Shown here: one piece after another, positions 55,702 to 63,582 of the stretch
How positions within the stretch are numbered: the first letter of the stretch is position 1
Layout: each line of letters begins with the position of its first letter
Assembly (NCBI GenBank): GCA_002500745.1
Contig: DLST01000006.1
Location: 179,649-243,648 of the forward strand
Direction: 5' to 3'
Source: Sphingobacterium sp. UBA7855
GTDB lineage: Bacteria > Bacteroidota > Bacteroidia > Sphingobacteriales > Sphingobacteriaceae
Length of the DNA stretch: 64,000 bases
The notes under the pieces: model-generated
Databases searched by the model: none
Told to the model about the DNA's origin: nothing
The model's input: only the letters and a program-made list of their open reading frames with translations
Position numbers and translations under genes: made by a program

Positions 55702-56769
55702 ATGAGAAGTAAAAAGACAATTCTAATTATCGAAGATAATATTGACATCCGGGAGGGCACTACGGAAATATTGGAGTTGACAGGTAGGTATGATGTCATT
55801 ACGGCCGAAAATGGCCGTATTGGAGTTGACCTGGCGACGAAGCATATTCCTGATTTGATTCTCTGCGACATCATGATGCCCGAGCTGGATGGATATGGGG
55901 TGTTATTTATGCTAAGTAAAATTGAAAGCACAGCTAAAATCCCATTCATTTTTCTAACTGCAAAAGCAGAGCGTGCAGATATGCGTAAAGCGATGGAGAT
56001 GGGAGCAGATGATTATTTGACGAAACCTTTTGATGATGTCGAATTGATGAACGCTATAGATGTGCGCCTCAAAAGACATGAACAGCTCGCGGCAGATATC
56101 CCTCAGGAGGGAGATTTTAGTTTGAACGCTGAAGAGCAAGTCCTGTTGCTGCAGGAGCTCATTGTTAATTCACGTGTAAAGACAGTAAAGAAAAAACAAT
56201 CTATTTATGAAAAAGACGATTCGCCAACATATGTCTATTATGTGAAATCTGGTCAGGTGCGTAGCTTTAAGTCATATAAAGATGGAAGAGAGCTGTCTAC
56301 CGGTATTTTTATAGCGGGGAATTACTTTGGTTATGCCTCTATCTTGTTGAATGATAATTACGAAGATTATGCTGAAGCGGTTGAACCAAGCGAAATTGTA
56401 CTGATCCCCAAAGATAGCTTTTTGGAGTTGCTTTGGAAAAAACCAGCAATAGCGAGTAAGTTTATTAAGCTTCTTTCTGTCGATTTACGTGAAAAGGAAG
56501 AGCAATTACTCGGGTTTGCTTATCACTCTGTCCGTAAACGTGTCGCCAATGCGCTACTCAGTGTTGCTGAGAAAAGTGGTATCGATATGAATGCCGTCAA
56601 TTCGTGTTCAATTGATGTGACAAGGGATGGTTTGGCATCAATCGCAGGCACTGCAAATGAAACAGTTTCCCGCATGCTTTCAGATTTTAAAGAAGAAAAA
56701 TTGATATCGAAAGAGAAAGGTAAAATATATATCAATTCAATCAAGAACCTTCGGGATGTGAAACAGTAG
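55702..56769 (+). CDS. Receiver-Crp/Fnr fusion response regulator
   Basis: The ATG at 55702 starts a 355-residue protein. Residues 1-120 are a receiver domain: IIEDNIDIRE acidic pocket, phospho-acceptor Asp56 (LCDIMMPELDG), FLTAK and TKPFDD. Residues about 145-260 are a cyclic-nucleotide-binding-like barrel (VYYVKSGQVRSFKSYKDGRE), and the end is a Crp-type HTH with TANETVSRMLSDF, whose E-x2-SR recognition helix is that of Fnr and FixK and reads TGAT half-sites. No Fnr-type Fe-S cysteine cluster is visible, so oxygen would be read by the kinase. It thus joins the FixJ and FixK roles in one chain (inference). Confidence 0.9.
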   Translation: MRSKKTILIIEDNIDIREGTTEILELTGRYDVITAENGRIGVDLATKHIPDLILCDIMMPELDGYGVLFMLSKIESTAKIPFIFLTAKAERADMRKAMEMGADDYLTKPFDDVELMNAIDVRLKRHEQLAADIPQEGDFSLNAEEQVLLLQELIVNSRVKTVKKKQSIYEKDDSPTYVYYVKSGQVRSFKSYKDGRELSTGIFIAGNYFGYASILLNDNYEDYAEAVEPSEIVLIPKDSFLELLWKKPAIASKFIKLLSVDLREKEEQLLGFAYHSVRKRVANALLSVAEKSGIDMNAVNSCSIDVTRDGLASIAGTANETVSRMLSDFKEEKLISKEKGKIYINSIKNLRDVKQ

Positions 56770-56799
56770 GTAAAGAAACGGAGATTAAAATAATATGTT

Positions 56800-56837
56800 A
56801 AAGGCGTGTTCAGTTTTTCTGAACACGCCTTTTTTTT
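56800..56837 (+). terminator. Intrinsic terminator after the receiver-Crp gene
   Basis: AAAGGCGTGTTCAG, loop TTTTT, CTGAACACGCCTTT with a T-run: 14-bp stem. Confidence 0.93.
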
Positions 56838-56904
56838 AAAAGACCAAGTTGTTGCTCAGAATGAAGTTTTATAGCCAGCTGCTATAGGCAGAGGCATTTG
56901 CGAA

Positions 56905-56920
56905 TTGTGATAAAGATCAT
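56905..56920. promoter_or_regulatory. Candidate Fnr/FixK-type operator of the hemN operon
   Basis: TTGTGATAAAGATCAT contains a perfect TGAT-N4-ATCA core. Its centre is about 65 bp before the predicted transcription start (from the -7 element at 56966), near the class I activator position. It lies directly beside the gene for a regulator with the matching E-x2-SR helix. Confidence 0.55.
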
Positions 56921-56965
56921 TTTAAGGTGTGGTACTGTATCATGGTTTTGCGCTTATGGATGATT

Positions 56966-56973
56966 TACTTTTG
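56966..56973 (+). promoter_or_regulatory. -7 element of the hemN operon
   Basis: TACTTTTG is an exact TAnnTTTG, 39 bp before the first ATG. The nearest TTTG upstream (56947-56950) is only 15 bp away, shorter than usual, which fits a promoter needing an activator. Confidence 0.5.
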
Positions 56974-57012
56974 TTCTTAGGATAAACCTTAATTGGTGAT
57001 TGTAGAATCAGG

Positions 57013-57429
57013 ATGAAAGTAGTAGTATATAATGTAAGATCATTTGAAAAAGAGTTTTGGGCACTGGCGAATGCCAAACAACATGATTTGACTTTGATTT
57101 CAAATGGATTAAATGCGGAAACACAGAACTACGCGCGTGGAAAGGATGCGGTAGTGATTTCCGTAAGCGATATTTTGGACGAGAGTATGCTACTTAATTT
57201 AAAAGAATTAGGGATCAATAAGATTATGACCAGAAGTAAGGATACTACTCATATTGATCTGGCAAAGGCTGGAGATCTGAATATACAGATTGCCAATGCC
57301 CCTTTTGAAGATCAGAGTCCAAAAGGATTGGCTGAGCAAACTGTTCGGAATCTTAACCTATGGGGGATAGAAAAATGTGTGGGAAAAGCCTGTTGTTGTT
57401 TAGACGACTGTGCTAAAAAACTAAAATAA
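57013..57429 (+). CDS. Half-size D-lactate-dehydrogenase-like protein with Cys-rich tail
   Basis: The 138 residues match the N-terminal catalytic half of D-2-hydroxyacid dehydrogenases (KVVVYNVRSFEKEFW, DAVVISVSDILDESML, LGINKIMTRSKDTTHIDLAK, IANAPFEDQSPKGLAEQTV) but the NAD-binding domain is absent; there is no frameshift, only a natural stop. The last 17 residues carry five cysteines (Cys122, 127, 128, 129, 133 in KCVGKACCCLDDCAKK), a likely metal or Fe-S site. It is the first gene of an operon with hemN (1-bp gap), ccoI and ccoS, so a role in metal or haem supply for the oxidase is plausible. It cannot be a normal dehydrogenase. Confidence 0.8.
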   Translation: MKVVVYNVRSFEKEFWALANAKQHDLTLISNGLNAETQNYARGKDAVVISVSDILDESMLLNLKELGINKIMTRSKDTTHIDLAKAGDLNIQIANAPFEDQSPKGLAEQTVRNLNLWGIEKCVGKACCCLDDCAKKLK

Positions 57430-57430
57430 A

Positions 57431-58801
57431 ATGACGACAACGCAGGTTAAAATGGAAGAATTGGTGCGGAAATATAACGTAGCGGCACCGCGCTATACAA
57501 GTTATCCGACTGTTCCTTTTTGGGATAACGCAACATTTTCTAGCGAAGCTTGGACAGCCCAAGTGTACCAGACATTTCAGCAGTCAAAAGAAAAGGGGAT
57601 TAGTTTATATATCCATCTTCCATTTTGCGAAAGCCTATGTACCTATTGCGGGTGTAATACCCGTATCACAAAAAATCATCGTGTTGAAGAGCCCTATATC
57701 GCATCGCTTTTGAAGGAATGGGAAATGTATGTCGCTCTATTTAATGGTGAAAGGCCAATGCTGGCAGAGATACATTTGGGAGGAGGGACACCGACATTTT
57801 TTCACCCGGATAATCTGAAGATGCTTATCGAAGGTATTCTCAAAGATGCAGATGTGGCCCCAAACAGTTCATTCTCCTTTGAAGCGCATCCTGCCAACAC
57901 GACAGTCACTCATTTAGAAACTTTATTTGATTTGGGATTCCGCAGGCTAAGTTTGGGTATACAGGATTTTGATCCTCTTGTCCAGTTTGTGATTAACAGA
58001 CAACAAACATTGGAAGAAGTGGAATTGGTTATGTTGAATGCTCGAAAAATTGGATTTGACTCCATTAACTTCGATTTGATCTATGGATTGCCTAAACAAA
58101 CACAGTATACGGTGGAAGATACAATACAAAAAGCAATGCAGCTAAGCCCCGATCGAATTTCCTTTTATAGCTATGCGCATGTGCCATGGATAAAACCTGG
58201 GCAACGGCATTATACCGAAGCTGACTTGCCCAGTGGTGCTGCCAAATTAGCCCTCTATAATCTTGGGAAAAAAATGATTTTGGCACATGGTTATGAAGAT
58301 GTCGGTATGGATCATTTTGCGAAAAAAGAAGACGCGTTATTTGTTGCCTTTCAACAGGAAAGGTTGCACCGTAATTTTATGGGCTATGCCGATCGGTTTA
58401 GTCCCTTGCTCATCGGTATTGGGGTTTCTTCGATCAGCGACGCCTGGGGTGCATTTGCTCAAAACGTAAAGACGGTTGAGGAATATCATAAGCTCATTGA
58501 AGCAGGCGAGTTGCCCGTTGTAAAGGGGCATTTACTCAATGAGGAGGACCTTATTGTAAGACGTTATATATTAGATATGATGTGCAAAGGTAAAGTGCAG
58601 TTGCAGGAGGGGGAGCCGTTAAACAGACAAATTAAAGAGGAATTATCCGAGCTCGTAGCAGACGGTTTGGTAGTGATAACGGGCGACCTTATAGCGTGTA
58701 CTGTTGTCGGTCGATCTTTTTTAAGAAATATCTGCATGGCCTTCGACCAGCGATTATTGCGCTCAAGGACACAAAATCAATTATTTAGTCAAGCAATTTA
58801 G
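57431..58801 (+). CDS. hemN: Oxygen-independent coproporphyrinogen III dehydrogenase
   Basis: Radical-SAM enzyme of haem synthesis under low oxygen. The 456 residues have the HemN cluster motif C-x3-C-x2-C-x-C (Cys66, 70, 73, 75 in HLPFCESLCTYCGCNTRI), VAAPRYTSYPTVPFWD near the N-terminus that marks true HemN rather than HemW, HLGGGTPTF, and the late FMGYADRFSPLLIGIGVSSI. It starts 1 bp after the half-dehydrogenase stop. Its presence behind a FixK-like site is typical of oxygen-controlled genes. Confidence 0.96.
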   Translation: MTTTQVKMEELVRKYNVAAPRYTSYPTVPFWDNATFSSEAWTAQVYQTFQQSKEKGISLYIHLPFCESLCTYCGCNTRITKNHRVEEPYIASLLKEWEMYVALFNGERPMLAEIHLGGGTPTFFHPDNLKMLIEGILKDADVAPNSSFSFEAHPANTTVTHLETLFDLGFRRLSLGIQDFDPLVQFVINRQQTLEEVELVMLNARKIGFDSINFDLIYGLPKQTQYTVEDTIQKAMQLSPDRISFYSYAHVPWIKPGQRHYTEADLPSGAAKLALYNLGKKMILAHGYEDVGMDHFAKKEDALFVAFQQERLHRNFMGYADRFSPLLIGIGVSSISDAWGAFAQNVKTVEEYHKLIEAGELPVVKGHLLNEEDLIVRRYILDMMCKGKVQLQEGEPLNRQIKEELSELVADGLVVITGDLIACTVVGRSFLRNICMAFDQRLLRSRTQNQLFSQAI

Positions 58802-58810
58802 AACAAAGGT

Positions 58811-61204
58811 ATGGCGGAGCTCAAGAAAGAACTACAACTGGCAGAAAAATGTTTTCATTGTGGTGATAAAATAGAAGAGACGGGCTATCGGCTAGATCAT
58901 CATGACTTTTGCTGCCTGGGATGTCAGACTGTATATCAGGTGTTGAACGATAGTGGCATGCAACAATATTATCGCTATAATCAGCACCCTGGTAAGTCGA
59001 ACAAATCGAAGCACGAAGATTTTTCTTATCTGGATGAAACACAAATTGCCAGTAAATTAGTGGATTATAAAGATGATAAGATGACCATCATCACTTTTTA
59101 TATTCCAGCTATTCACTGTAGCTCCTGTATCTGGTTGCTGGAAAATTTATATAAACTTAATCCCAGTGTACTGCAGTCTCGCGTGGACTTTATGAAGAAA
59201 CAGACGAGCATTACATTCAACCACAACGAGCTGCCATTGAAAGATCTTGTTTATCTTCTGGTCAATATCGGTTATGATCCTAAAATCACCTTGCAGGATG
59301 TTGTGAAGGAAGGGAATCGAAACAATCTGAATCCTTTGGTCGCAAAAATTGCTGTTGCCGGTTTCTGTTTTGGAAACTCAATGCTATTCAGCTTTCCCGA
59401 TTATTTTGGAATGGGGAGTTTTGAAAGAGAATATGCCAATTTCTTTGGTTACATAAACCTCGCTTTTGGTATTCCAGTGTTATTGTATTGTGCATCGGAC
59501 TATTTTAAATCGGCTTACCTGAGCTTGAAACAAAAACGTTTGAATCTGGATGTGCCGTTGGCACTCGGGATTCTTGTACTATTTGTGCGTTCTGCTTTTG
59601 AAGTGATAACACAGACGGGCGCAGGTTTTACAGATACACTCTGTAGTCTTGTATTCTTTATATTGATCGGAAAATGGGTACAACAACGGACATATTACCA
59701 TATTTCGTTTGAACGGGATTATCGTAGTTATTTTCCTGTTGCAGTAACCGTATTGACCGAGTCTGGTGACAAACCTGTACAACTGGCCGATGTGCATATC
59801 GGTGACCGTATTTTAGTTCGGAACAATGAAATTATACCAGCAGATGCCATGCTTTTAAAAGGGGATGCTGCAATCGATTTTAGTTTTGTGACCGGAGAAT
59901 CAAGCCCGATGAGCAAAACCTTGGGTGAAATTATCTATGCAGGCGGACGTCAGATCGGCGAAGCGATAGAACTTGAAGTCGTTAAACCTATTTCACAATC
60001 GTATTTGACGAAATTGTGGAATAACGATAATTATAAAGATTATGACAAGCATTTTCAGACTTTTGTCAACTTTATAAGTAAATATTTTACTGTTGTTTTA
60101 TTAGCTATTGCACTATTGGCAGCACTATTTTGGGCTGTTGATGGAAATGCAAGCAGGGCTTGGGGAGCTTTTACGGCGGTATTGATTATCGCATGTCCAT
60201 GTGCGTTGGCGTTGAGCTCTCCATTTACCCTTTCTGCGGCTTTAAGTGTATTTGATCGAAATAAATTCTATGTAAAAAATACCGCTGCCATTGAACAAAT
60301 GGCAACGATTGATACCTTAGTGTTCGATAAGACTGGTACAATATCATCACCCAAGGCAACCTCAATTTATTTCGAAGGTAGCCTTTCAGCAGTCGACAAA
60401 GAGGTGCTGAATGCTGTTTGTAGAAATTCCAGCCATCCATTGAGCCGCGAAATTGTCAAGTGGCTCAACGTCTCTTCTATTAGTGCAGTACAGAAATTTA
60501 AGGAATTTCCTGGAAAGGGAATGCAGGCCAAGGTCAATGGCAATGAAGTTAGAATCGGTAGCGGAGGTTTTCTTGATATTGGACATATTAAAACAGATGG
60601 GTCGGTGGTTTTTGTTCGCATAGGCGGCGAGCTAAAAGGATACTTTACTATGGAGCAATCCTGGCGGGATGGTCTTTCGGCGTTGATTGAAGATTTTAAA
60701 ATAAATTATAACCTCCATTTAATCTCAGGTGATAACGATAGACGCTTGGATGCGTTGCAGCTTATTTTTCCTTCCAATGCAAGTTTGCTTTTTAATCAAT
60801 CACCCATGGAAAAGCTTGAGACAATTCAAAATTTTCAGGAGGTTGGAAAGCATGTCTGCATGATTGGTGACGGACTTAACGATGCAGGGGCACTGCGTAA
60901 AGCCAATCTGGGCATCGCTGTGAGTGATGATATCAATAACTTTTCACCGGGCTGCGATGCGATACTCGATGGCGAGTCGTTTTCAAAACTGCCGGATTTC
61001 TTTGCTTTTAGTAAAGATGCGGTGAAAGTAATACATATGAGCTTTGGAATATCTCTTTTATATAATGTAATTGGTTTGAGCTTTGCCGTGCAAGGTATTA
61101 TGTCGCCATTATTTGCGGCGATTCTAATGCCAATCAGTACGGTAACGATCATCTCCTTTACGAGTCTCATGACGAGATGGTATGCCAAACGCCGTAAACT
61201 CTAA
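58811..61204 (+). CDS. ccoI: Cu-transporting P-type ATPase for cbb3 oxidase assembly
   Basis: CcoI (FixI) moves copper across the inner membrane for the cbb3 oxidase. The 797 residues begin with a cysteine-rich metal domain (CFHC at 14-17 and CCLGC at 34-38), then an HMA-like CSSC (Cys103, Cys106), eight membrane helices with CPC (Cys462, Cys464), the phosphorylated Asp506 in FDKTGTIS and the hinge GDGLNDAGAL. The two N-terminal metal sites are typical of the FixI/CcoI group. It is 9 bp from hemN and 5 bp from ccoS. Confidence 0.95.
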   Translation: MAELKKELQLAEKCFHCGDKIEETGYRLDHHDFCCLGCQTVYQVLNDSGMQQYYRYNQHPGKSNKSKHEDFSYLDETQIASKLVDYKDDKMTIITFYIPAIHCSSCIWLLENLYKLNPSVLQSRVDFMKKQTSITFNHNELPLKDLVYLLVNIGYDPKITLQDVVKEGNRNNLNPLVAKIAVAGFCFGNSMLFSFPDYFGMGSFEREYANFFGYINLAFGIPVLLYCASDYFKSAYLSLKQKRLNLDVPLALGILVLFVRSAFEVITQTGAGFTDTLCSLVFFILIGKWVQQRTYYHISFERDYRSYFPVAVTVLTESGDKPVQLADVHIGDRILVRNNEIIPADAMLLKGDAAIDFSFVTGESSPMSKTLGEIIYAGGRQIGEAIELEVVKPISQSYLTKLWNNDNYKDYDKHFQTFVNFISKYFTVVLLAIALLAALFWAVDGNASRAWGAFTAVLIIACPCALALSSPFTLSAALSVFDRNKFYVKNTAAIEQMATIDTLVFDKTGTISSPKATSIYFEGSLSAVDKEVLNAVCRNSSHPLSREIVKWLNVSSISAVQKFKEFPGKGMQAKVNGNEVRIGSGGFLDIGHIKTDGSVVFVRIGGELKGYFTMEQSWRDGLSALIEDFKINYNLHLISGDNDRRLDALQLIFPSNASLLFNQSPMEKLETIQNFQEVGKHVCMIGDGLNDAGALRKANLGIAVSDDINNFSPGCDAILDGESFSKLPDFFAFSKDAVKVIHMSFGISLLYNVIGLSFAVQGIMSPLFAAILMPISTVTIISFTSLMTRWYAKRRKL

Positions 61205-61209
61205 TTATT

Positions 61210-61377
61210 ATGGAAATAATGTATATTTTGATTGGTTGTAGTGTTTTGCTGGCTTTAATTTTCCTATGTGCTTTTTTCTGGGCCAATAAAACCGGTCAGC
61301 ATAACGATACCTATACACCTGCTGTTCGGATTCTTTTTGATGATGAAATGACAGAAGGAGAAGAAAAAATAGGGTGA
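61210..61377 (+). CDS. ccoS: cbb3 oxidase assembly protein CcoS
   Basis: A 55-residue protein, start ATG 5 bp after ccoI. One membrane helix (YILIGCSVLLALIFLCAFFW) is followed by the CcoS signature WANKTGQ and TPAVRILFDDE. It is needed for copper and haem insertion into CcoN in other bacteria. The structural genes ccoNO do not follow, since a hexuronate operon begins 100 bp on. Confidence 0.93.
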   Translation: MEIMYILIGCSVLLALIFLCAFFWANKTGQHNDTYTPAVRILFDDEMTEGEEKIG

Positions 61378-61384
61378 CGTAACT

Positions 61385-61400
61385 AAAACGTTATCGTAAT
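61385..61400. promoter_or_regulatory. Candidate LacI-type operator before the mannonate operon
   Basis: AAAACGTTATCGTAAT has the ACG-N4-CGT centre usual for LacI/GalR sites, 79 bp before the first gene of the operon; a LacI-family regulator is encoded just after the operon. Confidence 0.4.
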
Positions 61401-61478
61401 TAAATCAATTACTTTTCTTTGTATTTAAGGTTATTATCAATAAAATTGGAGATAAATACCAATTTGAATTAAAAAATT

Positions 61479-62297
61479 ATGCATAATAATCCATTTTCAT
61501 TAAAAGATAAGGTAGTTGTAATTACGGGCGGTACAGGAATTTTAGGTGAGGCATTTGTGGAGGCATTAGCCGAGGCAGAGGCCAAGGTGGCAATCCTGGG
61601 ACGTAATGGACAGATCGGTGTAGAGCGTGTTCAGCAAGTAGAGTCTCTAGGGGGTGAAGCTATATTTGTGGAAGTCGACATCATGAACGAGCAGGATGTC
61701 AACAGGGCGAAAGATGAAATTTTGCAAAAATGGGGGAGAATAGATGCTTTAGTTAACGCGGTTGGAGGTAATATTCCAGGTGCAACAATCGGTGCTGATC
61801 AAGACCTGTTTTCCAGCAATATTCAGGATACCATTAAAGCAATTGAGCTTAACCTGTATGGTACGATGATTCCTACACATATTATTGGCCGGGTGATTGC
61901 AGAAAGCGGAAAGGGTGTCATTATTAATATATCTTCTCTAACTGCTAGTCGTCCATTCACCCGTGTTTTGGGCTATACCGTAGCAAAACATGGAATCGAT
62001 GGCTATACAAAGTGGATGGCAACAGAACTTGCGCAGCGTTATGGTGATCAGGTTCGTGTCAATGCAATTGCGCCCGGAGTATTCTTAACCAAGCAAAACA
62101 AAAACTTATTGATCAATCCAGACGGTACGCATAGCGATCGTACTAAACGTATTCTTAATGCAACACCCTACAATCGCTTGGGTGACCCGCGTGAGCTAAA
62201 AGGGACTTTAATCTATTTATTGAGCGATGCATCAGCTTTTGTGACAGGCGAAACCGTTTTTGTAGATGGCGGTTTTAATGCATGGTGCGGTGTATAA
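61479..62297 (+). CDS. SDR oxidoreductase, probable D-mannonate oxidoreductase
   Basis: A 272-residue short-chain dehydrogenase with the NAD(P) loop TGGTGILGEAF, the NAVGG strand, the catalytic Ser in IINISSLTA, Tyr-x3-Lys in YTVAKHGIDGY and the late VFVDGGFNAW. It is followed by uxuA after 12 bp. In Bacteroidetes and Firmicutes an SDR in this place reduces D-fructuronate to D-mannonate, replacing the unrelated UxuB of E. coli; the assignment rests on position. Acts in glucuronate breakdown in the cytosol. Confidence 0.85.
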   Translation: MHNNPFSLKDKVVVITGGTGILGEAFVEALAEAEAKVAILGRNGQIGVERVQQVESLGGEAIFVEVDIMNEQDVNRAKDEILQKWGRIDALVNAVGGNIPGATIGADQDLFSSNIQDTIKAIELNLYGTMIPTHIIGRVIAESGKGVIINISSLTASRPFTRVLGYTVAKHGIDGYTKWMATELAQRYGDQVRVNAIAPGVFLTKQNKNLLINPDGTHSDRTKRILNATPYNRLGDPRELKGTLIYLLSDASAFVTGETVFVDGGFNAWCGV

Positions 62298-62309
62298 TTA
62301 CGTTTTAAG

Positions 62310-63470
62310 ATGAGAAAACTAGAACAAACATGGCGTTGGTATGGACCAAATGACCCCGTATCTTTACAGGATATCAAACAGGCTGGAGCAACTGGTATTG
62401 TGACAGCCCTACATCACATTCCACACGGTGAGGTATGGCCACTTGCGGATATTCAAGAAAGGAAACGCATTATTGAAGAAGCTGGCCTTACTTGGTCTGT
62501 GGTGGAAAGTGTGACGGTACATGAGGAGATTAAGACAAAAGGGGCGAAGGTGGATGAGTATCTTCAAAAATATAACACGACGTTAGTTAATCTGGCGAAA
62601 TGCGGTATCAAGACGATTTGCTATAACTTTATGCCCGTGCTGGATTGGACACGTACTCAATTGGATTTAACCATGGCCGATGGTTCAAAAGCCTTATATT
62701 TTGACTGGATTGATCTTGCTCTCTTTGATATATTTATATTAAAACGTGATGAAGCTAGGTCAGCATATCCAGAAGCTGTTGTCAAACAGGCGACTTTACG
62801 TTATGATGAAATTTCTGAACAACAAAAGCAGGAATTGGCAAATGTTGTTTTAATGGGAATCCCCGGAGAAAAAAGTGTGGAATTGGACGCATTAAAAGCC
62901 AGCCTTAATACCTATAAACATATTGGAAAAGACGGCCTACGCAGTAATTTAATTTATTTCCTTCAGGGGATTGCATCAACTTGTGAGGAAAACGGTATAT
63001 GTATGACTATCCATCCGGATGATCCACCATATCCTATTTTAGGTTTACCCCGCATTGCCAGTAGCGGCGAAGATTTTGACTACTTTCTGCATGCAGTTCC
63101 GCAGCAATTCAATGGTGTTTGTTTTTGCACAGGATCGTTGGGTGCCAGTCAGACGAACGATTTGCCCGCTATCCTAGAAAAGATTAAAGGGCGTGTAAAC
63201 TTCGTTCACTTACGTAATGTGAAGAAAGATGCGATCGGGAGTTTTTATGAAGCAGACCATTTGGATGGTGATGTCAATATGTATAAAATTATGAAGATAT
63301 TGGTTGCTGAAAACCAAGTTAGATCGATAGCTATTCCATTCAGGCCAGATCATGGTCATCAGATGCTGGATGACCTCAATAAGGTGACAAATCCAGGATA
63401 CTCTGCGATAGGAAGACTGAGAGGGCTAGCTGAATTGCGGGGTTTAGAATATGGTATTATTGGTGAATGA
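62310..63470 (+). CDS. uxuA: Mannonate dehydratase
   Basis: Dehydrates D-mannonate to 2-keto-3-deoxygluconate. The 386 residues begin with KLEQTWRWYGPNDPVSL and carry the metal ligands known from the family: His in MTIHPDDPPYP, Cys in CFCTGSLGA, His in FVHLRNVK and the Asp-His pair in FRPDHGHQ. Length is usual (394 in E. coli). Second gene of the hexuronate operon; the kinase and aldolase steps are not in this window. Confidence 0.97.
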   Translation: MRKLEQTWRWYGPNDPVSLQDIKQAGATGIVTALHHIPHGEVWPLADIQERKRIIEEAGLTWSVVESVTVHEEIKTKGAKVDEYLQKYNTTLVNLAKCGIKTICYNFMPVLDWTRTQLDLTMADGSKALYFDWIDLALFDIFILKRDEARSAYPEAVVKQATLRYDEISEQQKQELANVVLMGIPGEKSVELDALKASLNTYKHIGKDGLRSNLIYFLQGIASTCEENGICMTIHPDDPPYPILGLPRIASSGEDFDYFLHAVPQQFNGVCFCTGSLGASQTNDLPAILEKIKGRVNFVHLRNVKKDAIGSFYEADHLDGDVNMYKIMKILVAENQVRSIAIPFRPDHGHQMLDDLNKVTNPGYSAIGRLRGLAELRGLEYGIIGE

Positions 63471-63505
63471 GGCCAATAACTCACATAAAGATCAGATGAA
63501 ATGAC

Positions 63506-63551
63506 AGTCGGAAAATAGGAGCGTTTACCTCTTATTTTCCGACTTTTTTTT
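63506..63551. terminator. Bidirectional terminator of the mannonate operon
   Basis: A 16-bp stem (AGTCGGAAAATAGGAG / CTCTTATTTTCCGACT, one G-U pair) with a 7-nt loop and a long T-run, between uxuA and the convergent regulator. Confidence 0.92.
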
Positions 63552-63582
63552 GCTACGTAGACAAAAAAGATAATGGCAAAGA

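Noticed and set aside
55797..55822. TACGGCC/GGCCGTA inverted repeat in the receiver-Crp gene
   Set aside because: Short arms inside ordinary coding sequence of the receiver domain; expected by chance.
57013..57429. Pseudogene of a full-length lactate dehydrogenase
   Set aside because: No remnant of the NAD domain follows, hemN begins 1 bp later, and a distinct Cys-rich tail replaces it.
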